Assembly: GCA_964526475.1 (NCBI GenBank)
Contig: CAZGKF010000001.1
Coordinates: 1-64,000 of the forward strand
DNA from: CAYVTV01 sp964526475
GTDB taxonomy: Bacteria > Bacteroidota > Bacteroidia > Bacteroidales > GCA-2748055
Direction: 5' to 3'
DNA: 64,000 nucleotides
Shown here: positions 53,046 through 62,084 of the stretch, one piece after another
How the letters are laid out: each line of letters opens with the position of its first letter
How positions within the stretch are numbered: position 1 is the stretch's first letter
Position numbers and translations under genes: made by a program
The notes under the pieces: generated by a model
Databases searched by the model: none
What the model saw: only the letters and a program-made list of their open reading frames with translations
Told to the model about the DNA's origin: nothing

Positions 53046-54047
53046 ATGAAATATTACAAATATATATGGCTCATAGTGATCATGACCGGAATGTCGGTTA
53101 ATTCCGGGGCACAATATTTAAATATTGTCTGCCCCGGTGATACCGGACATATTTACAGGGTCAGTGGTTCTGAAGGATCATCGTTCGTATGGACGGTGAA
53201 CGGTGGAACTATTGTCCAAAATTATAACGATTCCGTCAAAGTTAACTGGGGTAATACCGCCGGGGAATTCGAAGTTCGTGTTCAGGAATTTTCAAAATTC
53301 GGATGCCCATCGCTCCCTGTTTCAGGCATGGTACTGGTATCGGCTCCGTCCCTTGACCTGGGTGATGATATTGAATTATGCCAGGGAGAAACTTCTGTGA
53401 TTGTTCCTACTGGAAATTATGTATCTTACCTCTGGCATGACGGGAGCACAGCCCCAACATATCTTGCAAGTAATCAAGGTCTTATCTCCCTTGAAGTTTC
53501 TGATGAATACGGATGCAAACGATCTGACGACCTTTTTGTAACTGTTCATCCCTTACCCAGGGTTAACCTTGGCCGGGATACCACTTTATGTGGTATAGAA
53601 TCACTTATTCTTGACGGAGGAAGCGACGGAGCTTCCTTCAACTGGTCGACAGGTGATGTAACAAGGGAGATTACGGTTTTCAGCGGACAGCAAACAATTT
53701 GGCTCAGGATCAAAGATGTATTCAATTGTGAAAATGCAGATACTATTATAATCCGGGCTTGTTCAAGTACCGATTATTTTAAGGATATCCCGACTGCATT
53801 TACGCCTAACGCTGATGGCCGAAATGATGAATGGAGAATCCCTCAGCTTGAAGCTTTCCCTTACGCTGTTATGGAAATATTTGATCGCTGGGGTAATCTT
53901 GTATTCCGCTCGGATCCGGGATATTCATCACCCTGGGATGGAACATCAAAAGGAAGAGAAATGCCAATGGATTCTTACTATTTCGTTATTAAACTGAATT
54001 CAGGGGATATGGAGCCCGTTGTAGGCACGGTAACAATTATCAGATAG
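53046..54047 (+). CDS. Ig-like protein with type B (gliding-motility) T9SS C-terminal domain
   Basis: About 333 residues; the frame extends to 52935, but ATG 53046 begins a proper signal peptide (MKYYKYIWLIVIMTGMSVNS). Three Ig/PKD-like modules follow, the first with 'FVWTVNGGTIVQNYNDSVKV', like the end of the giant protein. The last 90 residues are the CHU_C/type B CTD: 'IPTAFTPNADGRNDEWRIPQ', 'YAVMEIFDRWGNLVFRS', 'PWDGTSKGREMPMDSYYFVI' and a terminal 'VVGTVTIIR'. Type B CTDs need a PorP/SprF partner for secretion, and such a gene follows at once. I infer the anchor and export signal of the cluster. Confidence 0.9.
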   Translation: MKYYKYIWLIVIMTGMSVNSGAQYLNIVCPGDTGHIYRVSGSEGSSFVWTVNGGTIVQNYNDSVKVNWGNTAGEFEVRVQEFSKFGCPSLPVSGMVLVSAPSLDLGDDIELCQGETSVIVPTGNYVSYLWHDGSTAPTYLASNQGLISLEVSDEYGCKRSDDLFVTVHPLPRVNLGRDTTLCGIESLILDGGSDGASFNWSTGDVTREITVFSGQQTIWLRIKDVFNCENADTIIIRACSSTDYFKDIPTAFTPNADGRNDEWRIPQLEAFPYAVMEIFDRWGNLVFRSDPGYSSPWDGTSKGREMPMDSYYFVIKLNSGDMEPVVGTVTIIR

Positions 54048-54139
54048 GCAGGTCTTTGGATTGATTTGTCAGCAACTTTTTCCAACTGTATTTATATCTG
54101 TATTATCTTTCGGATGAAAAAAAGATTAAAGTATTTATT

Positions 54140-54147
54140 TAAATTTG
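54140..54147 (+). promoter_or_regulatory. Candidate -7 element for the PorP/SprF gene
   Basis: TAAATTTG matches TAnnTTTG 41 bp before the start at 54188; no -33 element is seen. It suggests the PorP/SprF gene may have its own promoter as well as read-through. Confidence 0.35.
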
Positions 54148-54187
54148 TATTTTTTATTAAATTCTAACAACGGGTAGGTTTTTCCAG

Positions 54188-55153
54188 ATGCGGTTATTAT
54201 TGTGTATAATACTATTAAGTCCCATTCTCTGCATTAAGGCACAACAAGTTCCCCTTTACAGTCAGTATATGATGAATGGTTTCCTCCTGAATCCGGCAGT
54301 TGCAGGGAGTGAAGGTTATACGGCCATTAACATTACAGCCAGGGAACAATGGCTGGGACTTAAAAATGCTCCGAAAACACATGCTATCAGCGGGCAAACC
54401 AGAATTCTTAAAAACTCTTATATTTCAAAATCCTCATCAGTAAGAAGAAGACAAAAGTTAAGTTCCAGAAGTGGAAAAGTAGGTCTTGGTGGCTATATTT
54501 TTAATGACAAAAATGGCCCAATAAACAGAACCGGACTTCAACTATCATATGCATACCATATAAGGATGCAGCAAAGTCAACTTTCATTCGGAATATCAGG
54601 CTTGTTTTACCAGTTCTCTGTCGACCAGTCAAAAATTCGTTTTGAAGAACAGGATGACTTTTATGAGTTTGCAAATAAGACTATTATGATCCCTGACGCT
54701 AATGCAGGGGTGTATTATTCCGACCCTAAACTTTTCATTGGGTTTTCAGCCTCACAACTATTTCAGTCAGCTCTCCGGCTCGGGGAAAAAGGTTATGCAG
54801 AATATAAGATGAAAAGATATTACTACCTCACAGGAGGTTACGATATTGAAATAAATCCGACACTTACCATAGAACCTTCCTTCCTGCTAAAGAGCAATGA
54901 AAATATGGTGTGGCAGCTTGATTTTAACACTAAATTCATTTTCAACGAAGAGTACTGGGGAGGATTATCTTATCGCACCGGAGGTGCACTGATCTTTATG
55001 GGTGGAGTTCAGGTTGATAAATTTTTATTTGGTTATGCTTTCGATTACACTTTCAGCAGTATTATGAAACACAGTTACGGATCTCATGAGTTTATGATTG
55101 CAATAAGGTTTGGTGATAACGCCAGAAGGTACAGATGGCTTAACAGATATTAA
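54188..55153 (+). CDS. PorP/SprF-family type IX secretion membrane protein
   Basis: A 321-residue outer-membrane protein with a signal peptide (MRLLLCIILLSPILCIKAQQ). The defining PorP/SprF opening is present: 'PLYSQYMMNGFLLNPAVAGS', then 'NITAREQWLGLKNAPKTHAI'. Later barrel strands include 'GLGGYIFNDKNGPINRTGLQ' and 'YYLTGGYDIEINPTLTIEPS'. It ends with an aromatic strand (FMIAIRFG...). Such proteins bind type B CTD cargo and help deliver it to the surface. It lies 140 bp after the CTD-bearing gene, the classical cargo-partner pairing. Confidence 0.95.
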   Translation: MRLLLCIILLSPILCIKAQQVPLYSQYMMNGFLLNPAVAGSEGYTAINITAREQWLGLKNAPKTHAISGQTRILKNSYISKSSSVRRRQKLSSRSGKVGLGGYIFNDKNGPINRTGLQLSYAYHIRMQQSQLSFGISGLFYQFSVDQSKIRFEEQDDFYEFANKTIMIPDANAGVYYSDPKLFIGFSASQLFQSALRLGEKGYAEYKMKRYYYLTGGYDIEINPTLTIEPSFLLKSNENMVWQLDFNTKFIFNEEYWGGLSYRTGGALIFMGGVQVDKFLFGYAFDYTFSSIMKHSYGSHEFMIAIRFGDNARRYRWLNRY

Positions 55154-55228
55154 ATAAATAAAGGGGAACCCGATTATCTTATGAGGATTTATTTGTTTTA
55201 TAAGAACCCCTGCAAAAAGTATTAAATA

Positions 55229-56188
55229 CTATATTTTCACTATTCTGTAATTTTTAAATTCCCCGAGACGCCTATTAAAAAGCAGATTCTTTTCCAGCCA
55301 GGAAATCATCCTGTATTTTAACTTCTCATGTTTATTCCTCAGAAGATTAAAACTTCTGGCAGGACCTGAATACCTGAGATGTTCTTTCCAGTCGAACTGT
55401 TCAATCCAGTTTTTCATTACTGCAGGATGTGTTTCTTTAAATACTGGAAGCCTCGATAAATTGGCATAATCGAATTTTATATTATAGAATTGTAATTTCT
55501 CCAACCTTGCTACATTTTCTTTACCCCTGTGATTAATGCTGAATGTTTTTATCTTTTTTTGCATCAAATCAGGTGGTCTTACCCAACCGTAATGATAAAT
55601 ATAAGCATCAACAGTTGCCACATTAAGCTTATAGGTATTTTCCTGCTGCCGGTAATTAATTCCGTCAAAATCCGGTATTCTCCTGAAAGATTGCGCCGAT
55701 TCCCATGAGTGGATATCAGGATCGTTCCTGATAATCCTGATCTCTCTTTCATACCAGCAATGATTATCCTGATAATGATCATAATCTCCCCAGAAATGTC
55801 TGTAATTGAAAAGCAGTCCATCCACATTACGATAATTCAATAATTCCTCGCATCTTTTTTTTATCACCGTAAGATATTTCTCATGCACCACCTCATCTGA
55901 TTGCAGGTAAAAAAGCCAGTCACCTTCACAGTGGCTTTTTGCTATATCAGTCTGATGTGCATGTTCCATTCCTCTTGGATATTTCTCTATATCCCAAACT
56001 GTGTCAATGATGCGTATTTTATCGGAACCTATAGTCAATATTTCATCCCTGGTTCTATCATCTTCGTCACTATCTCCCAGGACTACTATAAATTCGTTAA
56101 CGATGGGAAGTATAGACATGACAGATTGCTTCATGGGATAGTATAGTTTCATAGCATTCTTTCCCATAGTGAACCCGCTTATCTTCAT
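55229..56188 (-). CDS. Glycosyltransferase family 2-like protein
   Basis: A 319-residue GT-A-type protein. The N-terminus reads 'MKISGFTMGKNAMKLYYPMK' and 'SILPIVNEFIVVLGDSDEDD', a variant of the GT2 opening. A DxD-like site is 'GDWLFYLQSDEVVHEKYL'. The second half has 'NYRHFWGDYDHYQDNHCWYE' and a conserved 'YHYGWVRPPDLMQKKI', as in a Bacteroidetes subgroup. The acceptor is unknown. It ends 17 bp after the exporter start region on the same strand (gene order: exporter, then this gene), so the two are probably one operon for a lipid-linked surface glycan. Confidence 0.78.
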   Translation of the reverse strand: MKISGFTMGKNAMKLYYPMKQSVMSILPIVNEFIVVLGDSDEDDRTRDEILTIGSDKIRIIDTVWDIEKYPRGMEHAHQTDIAKSHCEGDWLFYLQSDEVVHEKYLTVIKKRCEELLNYRNVDGLLFNYRHFWGDYDHYQDNHCWYEREIRIIRNDPDIHSWESAQSFRRIPDFDGINYRQQENTYKLNVATVDAYIYHYGWVRPPDLMQKKIKTFSINHRGKENVARLEKLQFYNIKFDYANLSRLPVFKETHPAVMKNWIEQFDWKEHLRYSGPARSFNLLRNKHEKLKYRMISWLEKNLLFNRRLGEFKNYRIVKI

Positions 56189-56205
56189 AAAAACTGTTTA
56201 TTAGA

Positions 56206-58026
56206 TTAAAACATCTGTAGTTTATGTAACTTTCTGTAGGCCCCTCCTTTTATCTCAAGCAGCTCATCATGTCTGCCTGATTCTTCAACTCTCCCGTCTT
56301 CAATTACAACTATCATATCAGCATGTTTAACGGTTGACAACCTGTGGGCAATAACAACAGACGTCCTGTTTTTCATAAGATTAATAATAGCTTCCTGCAC
56401 CAGTCTTTCCGATTCAGTGTCAAGAGAGGAGGTTGCCTCATCCAGTATCAATATTGGGGGATTTTTAAGCACGGCACGGGCTATACTAATTCTTTGCCGC
56501 TGCCCGCCTGACAACTTGCTGCCTCCTTCCCCGATATTAGAATAATAACCATTTGGAGCTTCCATAATAAAATCATGTGCATTGGCTACCTTTGCCGCAG
56601 CAATAACTTCCTCCATCCCTGCATGCTCAACACCAAAAGCTATGTTATTGAAGAAGGTATCATTGAATAGTATAGAGTGTTGGCTTACAATCCCCATAAG
56701 CCTGCGCAGATCTTTAATTTTAAAATCTTTAACAGAGACACCGTCAATAAAAATGTCGCCTTGAATTGTATCGATGAACCTGGGTAAAAGATCAACCATT
56801 GTGGATTTCCCAGCTCCTGATTTCCCAACCAGGGCAATTGTTTTTCCCTTTTCAATCCTCAGGTTTATTTCTCTCAGCACCCACTCCTGCTCATACCTGA
56901 AAAAAACATTCTCAAACACAATTTCATTTTTAAATTCCCCGACAGATATTGCATCCTCCTTCTCAATGATCTTAATATCCGCATTAAGCACTTGCTCTAT
57001 CCTGTCGGAAGAAGCCAGTCCTTTCAAAATATTATAATAAGCTGTTGTAACAGATTTTGATGGATTAATAATCTGGGAAAAAATAACCAGATATGTTATA
57101 AGCACAGAAGAGGAGAGCGTTCCCTGATGCCCTAGTACCATTGTGCCACCATACCATAGAACTATTACAAGTACAAAAACACCCAGAAATTCACTCAATG
57201 GGCTTGCCAGTTGCTGCCGGCGAAAAATCCTTTCTGTTAACCTGGTAAAAAGTTTATTTGCACTTTCAAATCTTGCCTGCATTTTATCTTCCGCATTAAA
57301 TGCCTTAATGATGCGAAGACCTCCCAGGGTTTCTTCAAATACCGACATAATTACTCCAAGCTTTCGCTGTCCCTGTAAGGATGTACTTCTAAGGGTTTTT
57401 CCAATTCTCCCAATGATGATACCACTCAGGGGCAATAATATGATAACAAAAAGTGTAAGCTGAAAGCTCATATAAAATAATGAAGCCAGATATATGATAA
57501 TAAGAATAGGATCCCTGAATATCATTTCGAGAGACCGTACAACTGAAACTTCAATTTCCTGAACATCCTGAGCCATCCTTGACATTAAATCTCCCTTCTT
57601 TTCATCAGTAAAATATCCCAGAGGCAGTGAAAGTACCTTGCCGAAGACCTGATTCCTGATATCCTTTACAACCCCTGTACGTATAGGGATCATATAGAAC
57701 TTTGACAGATAAAGAAACATATTCTTAAGCATAGAAGTAATTACAACCATCATCCCTACAAAAAATAAAGCATTTACCTTCCCTTTGTAAATTATCAGTT
57801 GACTGAGGTGGTAATTAAAGTTATGTATAATAGCTCCTGTGTTTAAAGAAAATGGTACCGGGTCAGTAACCAGATCTGAAGGTCCAAACAAGACATTAAG
57901 AAATGGAGCTACCATTGCAAGGCTGAAAAGTGAAAACAAAGAAGACAATATAACAAAGCCTATACTAATAAATGCGTGCCATTTATAGGGTATAATATAT
58001 CTGATTATCTTATATATATTCTTCAT
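56206..58026 (-). CDS. MsbA-like ABC exporter
   Basis: A 606-residue half-transporter. Six helices in residues 15-320, then the nucleotide-binding domain: Walker A GKSGAGKSTMVDLLPRF, Q-loop in 'GIVSQHSILFNDTFF', signature LSGGQRQRISIARAV, Walker B PILILDEATSSLD and His switch IAHRLSTVKHAD. It acts as a homodimer and probably flips lipid A, another lipid or a lipid-linked sugar. The downstream GT2-like gene supports the glycan or lipid role. Substrate is not provable from the sequence. Confidence 0.92.
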   Translation of the reverse strand: MKNIYKIIRYIIPYKWHAFISIGFVILSSLFSLFSLAMVAPFLNVLFGPSDLVTDPVPFSLNTGAIIHNFNYHLSQLIIYKGKVNALFFVGMMVVITSMLKNMFLYLSKFYMIPIRTGVVKDIRNQVFGKVLSLPLGYFTDEKKGDLMSRMAQDVQEIEVSVVRSLEMIFRDPILIIIYLASLFYMSFQLTLFVIILLPLSGIIIGRIGKTLRSTSLQGQRKLGVIMSVFEETLGGLRIIKAFNAEDKMQARFESANKLFTRLTERIFRRQQLASPLSEFLGVFVLVIVLWYGGTMVLGHQGTLSSSVLITYLVIFSQIINPSKSVTTAYYNILKGLASSDRIEQVLNADIKIIEKEDAISVGEFKNEIVFENVFFRYEQEWVLREINLRIEKGKTIALVGKSGAGKSTMVDLLPRFIDTIQGDIFIDGVSVKDFKIKDLRRLMGIVSQHSILFNDTFFNNIAFGVEHAGMEEVIAAAKVANAHDFIMEAPNGYYSNIGEGGSKLSGGQRQRISIARAVLKNPPILILDEATSSLDTESERLVQEAIINLMKNRTSVVIAHRLSTVKHADMIVVIEDGRVEESGRHDELLEIKGGAYRKLHKLQMF

Positions 58027-58092
58027 CTGCTACCTGCAGGCAATTCAATTTTGTGAATAAGATGTAAACTAAACGAAAATACTTTTAAATAC

Positions 58093-59436
58093 TTATACAC
58101 CAGTATAATTTTTTGGCGAAATGCTCTTAAGCTCCATTTTTATTTTCTGAGAAAGATGAAGGGAATCAATAAAATCGTGTATCACTTCTTTTGTTATAGA
58201 TTTATTAATTCTTGTCAATTCCTTAAGAGCCTCATAAGGCTCGGGATATTTTTCCCTTCTGAGAATGGTCTGTATAGCCTCTGCTATGACTGCCCAGTTA
58301 TTTTCAAGATCATTCTCCATTTTATCCTTATTTAATATCAACTTATTTAATCCATTCAACAATGATTTAAATGATAACACTGTATGAGCCATGGGGACAC
58401 CTGCATTTCTTAAAACAGTTGAATCGGTGAGGTCCCTCTGCAGTCTTGATACAGGTAGTTTCTCTGATAAAAATCCAAACAGGGCATTTGCAACACCAAG
58501 GTTCCCTTCCGCATTCTCAAAATCAATAGGATTAACCTTATGAGGCATAGTGGAAGACCCTGTTTCTCCCGCCTTTATTTTTTGACGGAAATATTCCATG
58601 GAGATATATGACCATATATCTCTGGAAAAATCTATTAGAATAGTATTTATCCTTGATAAATTCTGAAATAATGCTGCGAGATTATCATAGTGTTCAATCT
58701 GTGTGGTTATCCTGGAACGCTGTAACAAGAGTTTTTTGTTCACAAACTTATCGGCGAACTCCACCCAGTCAATTCCTGGAAAAGCAGCAAAATGAGCATT
58801 AAAATTTCCCGTTGCCCCACCGAACTTTGCTGACCAGGGGATGTTCTGTAATTGATTAATTTGCATTTCAATTCTCTCCACAAATACCTTCATTTCTTTT
58901 CCCAAACGAGTCGGGGAAGCAGGCTGCCCATGAGTCCTGGCAAGCATGGGAATCTTTTCCCATTCATTCGCCAGAGTGTCAATAGCTGTTTTGAGCTTTT
59001 CCAATAAACTCATGTATTCCTTTTCCATAAAGTCTCTTATCAGTGCAGGAGTTGCAGTATTGTTAATATCCTGGGAGGTTAAACCAATATGAATAAATTC
59101 CTGGAATTCAGAGAGCCCTACTTTCCTTAGATACTCCTTAATAAAATATTCAACCGCCTTTACATCGTGGTTTGTGGTTTTTTCTATACTCTTAATCTTT
59201 TCAGCATCAGATAAAGTGAAATTCAGATATAGCTCACGCAGCGATTCCACCTTTTTAGTGTCAGCATTCTTTAATTGAGGTAAGCCAAGTTCGCATAGTG
59301 CGATAAAATATTCCACTTCAACCCAGATTCTGTATTTTATTAATCCAAACTCAGAAAAATAAGGGGCCAGTAATTTTACTTTTTCCCGGTATCTTCCATC
59401 AACCGGAGAAATTGCCGTTAGTGGATTTAATTCCAT
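58093..59436 (-). CDS. purB: Adenylosuccinate lyase PurB
   Basis: A 447-residue member of the fumarase/aspartase superfamily that works twice in purine synthesis. It starts MELNPLTAISPVDGRYREKV, as expected. Motifs: 'VEYFIALCELGLPQL', 'TTNHDVKAVEYFIKEYL', 'HIGLTSQDINNTATPALIRD', 'ARTHGQPASPTRLGKEM' and the signature GSSTMPHKVNPIDFENAEG, with the mobile-loop serine. Length is right for the E. coli-type subgroup. It lies 66 bp upstream of the ABC exporter start on the same strand and is probably independent of it. Confidence 0.96.
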   Translation of the reverse strand: MELNPLTAISPVDGRYREKVKLLAPYFSEFGLIKYRIWVEVEYFIALCELGLPQLKNADTKKVESLRELYLNFTLSDAEKIKSIEKTTNHDVKAVEYFIKEYLRKVGLSEFQEFIHIGLTSQDINNTATPALIRDFMEKEYMSLLEKLKTAIDTLANEWEKIPMLARTHGQPASPTRLGKEMKVFVERIEMQINQLQNIPWSAKFGGATGNFNAHFAAFPGIDWVEFADKFVNKKLLLQRSRITTQIEHYDNLAALFQNLSRINTILIDFSRDIWSYISMEYFRQKIKAGETGSSTMPHKVNPIDFENAEGNLGVANALFGFLSEKLPVSRLQRDLTDSTVLRNAGVPMAHTVLSFKSLLNGLNKLILNKDKMENDLENNWAVIAEAIQTILRREKYPEPYEALKELTRINKSITKEVIHDFIDSLHLSQKIKMELKSISPKNYTGV

Positions 59437-59618
59437 AAGTTATGTTTAAACTGTAAAGTTATAAGTTTTTTTGTGATCGTATTAAAATTATCCTGACACA
59501 TGTTCAAGATTTAAACCTCAAATCAATCAGGTACATGAAAAAGAAAAGAGTAGCGGGCATTTTTTTATGAATTAAGATAGATTTTATTCTTAAATTTATT
59601 CCGTAAAATCAATTTTAT

Positions 59619-61037
59619 ATGCTAAGATCAATGAATTCTATAAAAGGTATAACAGTGCTGCTGTTTCTTTTCGCTTTTTCCTTTGGCCAGGAATTAAGTA
59701 CTCCGGAAGTTCTCAGGACGTTGGTATACAAATTTGACATTAAGGAGCAGATTGCTCCACCCATATGGAGGATTACCCAAAAAGCATTTCAGGAAGCAGA
59801 GGATATGGGGGCTCAATATATCATTATCCATATGAATACCTATGGTGGACTTGTAGATGCAGCAGATTCTATCAGGACAAAGATCCTAAACAGTAAAATT
59901 CCTGTTTTTGTTTTTATTGATGATAATGCTGCTTCTGCCGGAGCGCTAATAGCCATTGCCTGTAATAGTATTTACATGCGTCCAGGCAGTAAAATTGGTG
60001 CCGCAACCGTTGTAAATCAGACAGGTGAGGTGGTCCCCGATAAGTTCCAGTCATATATGCGTGCTACTATGCGCAGTACTGCAGAAGCTCACGGAAAAGA
60101 CACTCTGGTGGTTGAAAATGATACTATCATTAAATGGAAACGGGACCCAAAAATAGCTGAAGCCATGGTGGACCCTTCCATCTTTATACCCGGGGTAGTT
60201 GATACCGGGAAAGTTTTGACTTTTACTGCTGAAGAAGCTGTTGTTAACGGGTATTGTGAAGGTCTTATAAATAATATATCTGAACTTCTGGAAAAAGAAG
60301 GAATAGAAATGTATGAACTTGCTGAATTTAAAACCACCCCGATTGATAAAATCATTAGTTTCCTGCTTAACCCTATAATACACGGACTCCTCATTATGAT
60401 AATTATAGGAGGGTTATATTTTGAACTGCAAACTCCAGGAATAGGGTTCCCCCTTGCTGCTGCCGCAACTGCTGCAATTCTCTATTTTGCACCTTTATAT
60501 CTTGAAGGTATAGCTCAAAACTGGGAGATGATAATTTTTGTTCTTGGCATTGCTCTTCTTCTTGTCGAAATATTTGCTATTCCGGGGTTCGGTATTGCCG
60601 GAGCAAGCGGAATAATTTTGATTATCACCGGATTAACGCTTGCCATGGTAGACAATATAGTCTTCGACACCGGAGATATTTCCCTCATACTTAATACAGT
60701 ATTTAAGGCATTTTTTATAGTTATAATCTCTATGTTTCTTTCATTAGTGCTATCTATATATTTAGGCAAGCAATTGATCACTTCCGGCTTATTCCCTCAT
60801 CTTGCTTTGTGGGATACTCAGCAGAAAGACAATGGATATGTAGGTGTTGATATTTCTTTCTCCCGTCTTGCAGGGAAAACCGGAGAAGCATATACCGTGT
60901 TAAGACCATCAGGGAAAGTTATCATTGACGGGGAAATATATGATGCCAAGGCCGAATATGGTTTGATAGACAAGGGGGAAAAAATAATAGTTATACGACA
61001 TGAAACAGGACAATTGTATGTTGAGAAAAGTACTTAG
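59619..61037 (+). CDS. NfeD-family membrane-bound ClpP-like serine protease
   Basis: A 472-residue protein with a signal peptide (start MLRSMNSIKGITVLLFLFAF; ATG 59631 is an alternative). The N-terminal protease domain (about 30-230) has 'AQYIIIHMNTYGGLVDAADS', then the catalytic Ser in 'FIDDNAASAGALIAIACNSI', then 'MRPGSKIGAATVVNQTGEVV'. Four or five membrane helices follow (about 245-400), and the NfeD OB-fold domain ends it ('LAGKTGEAYTVLRPSGKVII'). This is the long NfeD1-type protein. It likely cleaves membrane proteins such as stomatin partners; none is encoded next to it. Confidence 0.88.
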   Translation: MLRSMNSIKGITVLLFLFAFSFGQELSTPEVLRTLVYKFDIKEQIAPPIWRITQKAFQEAEDMGAQYIIIHMNTYGGLVDAADSIRTKILNSKIPVFVFIDDNAASAGALIAIACNSIYMRPGSKIGAATVVNQTGEVVPDKFQSYMRATMRSTAEAHGKDTLVVENDTIIKWKRDPKIAEAMVDPSIFIPGVVDTGKVLTFTAEEAVVNGYCEGLINNISELLEKEGIEMYELAEFKTTPIDKIISFLLNPIIHGLLIMIIIGGLYFELQTPGIGFPLAAAATAAILYFAPLYLEGIAQNWEMIIFVLGIALLLVEIFAIPGFGIAGASGIILIITGLTLAMVDNIVFDTGDISLILNTVFKAFFIVIISMFLSLVLSIYLGKQLITSGLFPHLALWDTQQKDNGYVGVDISFSRLAGKTGEAYTVLRPSGKVIIDGEIYDAKAEYGLIDKGEKIIVIRHETGQLYVEKST

Positions 61038-61167
61038 TAAAAATATCATGAATCTCAAAATACCTGAAAAAGTGATTATATTTTTAACCCCTATCAACAT
61101 CCCAATCCCATAATATGTGTATAGAGATTAGACAGGAAGGAAGGGCTTGAATATTAAAAAGACAGGT

Positions 61168-61196
61168 GTGATATTTTCATAGAAAGACAATATCAC
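61168..61196. repeat. Small inverted repeat between nfeD-like gene and trpA
   Basis: GTGATATT and AATATCAC are perfect 8-bp arms around 13 nt. They lie in the 251-bp gap 61038-61288, between two genes with convergent 3' ends; no other feature is recognised there. It may help separate the transcripts, but it lacks a T-run. Confidence 0.45.
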
Positions 61197-61288
61197 GAAC
61201 AAGGCATGAAAGGGATTGAACAATAATAGCCGTTAAAAAATAAATGCAGAAAAATATTCCCCTTCTGAAACCGCACAAACAGTTCATG

Positions 61289-62071
61289 TTAATGAAATAT
61301 TTCATCCAATATTTTTCCGATTTTCTCTTCCAGGCTACCCTTCATGCCCAGAGCCTTAATAAATGCGCTCCCTATAATAGCACCATTGGCATACTTACTG
61401 GCTGTATCATATGTCTTCTTGTTGGAAATTCCAAAACCGGCTATTACAGGATTTTTTAAATCCATTGAATGAATTCTGTGAAAATATTCTATCTGTTTCT
61501 CATCAAAATTTTTTCTGACTCCGGTTGTGGAAGATGTAGAAACCATATATATAAAGCCTTCCGAAATCCCATCAATATATCGTATCCTCTCCTGAGAGGT
61601 TTGGGGGGTGATAAGGCATATTAAATATATATTATATTTTCTGAAAGTCTCCTGGTATTGTTCAAGATATACCTCTAAGGGGAGATCAGGGATGATCAAT
61701 CCATCAATACCTGTTTCATAACACTTCCGGAGAAATTTTCCCATTCCCATGCGGTAAACAGGGTTTAAATAACCCATTAAAATAAGTGGTATGCTGATTT
61801 TATCGCGGATACCATTTAATTGCTTAAACAGTAAATCCAGATGCATGCCATTTTTTAATGCTACATTATTGCTGTATTGAATAATTGGACCATCAGCTAC
61901 CGGATCAGAGAATGGAATACCAATTTCCACCAGATCAATCCTGTTTTTTTCAAGAATATTAATAATCCTTGAAGTATCATTCAATGAAGGATATCCTGCA
62001 GTAAAATAAACAGAAAAAATGTTTTCTGTTTTTTCTGAAAAAAGCTTGCTTATCCTGTTCATCAGATTCAC
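61289..62071 (-). CDS. trpA: Tryptophan synthase alpha subunit
   Basis: A 260-residue TIM-barrel enzyme that splits indole-glycerol phosphate into indole and glyceraldehyde phosphate. Catalytic Glu is in 'RIDLVEIGIPFSDPVADGPI' and catalytic Asp in 'GIDGLIIPDLPLEVYLEQY'. The phosphate site is 'PVIAGFGISNKKTYD' and 'GAIIGSAFIKAL'. Length is normal. It is last in the trpF-trpB-trpA order, 13 bp behind trpB. Confidence 0.97.
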   Translation of the reverse strand: MNLMNRISKLFSEKTENIFSVYFTAGYPSLNDTSRIINILEKNRIDLVEIGIPFSDPVADGPIIQYSNNVALKNGMHLDLLFKQLNGIRDKISIPLILMGYLNPVYRMGMGKFLRKCYETGIDGLIIPDLPLEVYLEQYQETFRKYNIYLICLITPQTSQERIRYIDGISEGFIYMVSTSSTTGVRKNFDEKQIEYFHRIHSMDLKNPVIAGFGISNKKTYDTASKYANGAIIGSAFIKALGMKGSLEEKIGKILDEIFH

Positions 62072-62084
62072 TTATAAATATGAT

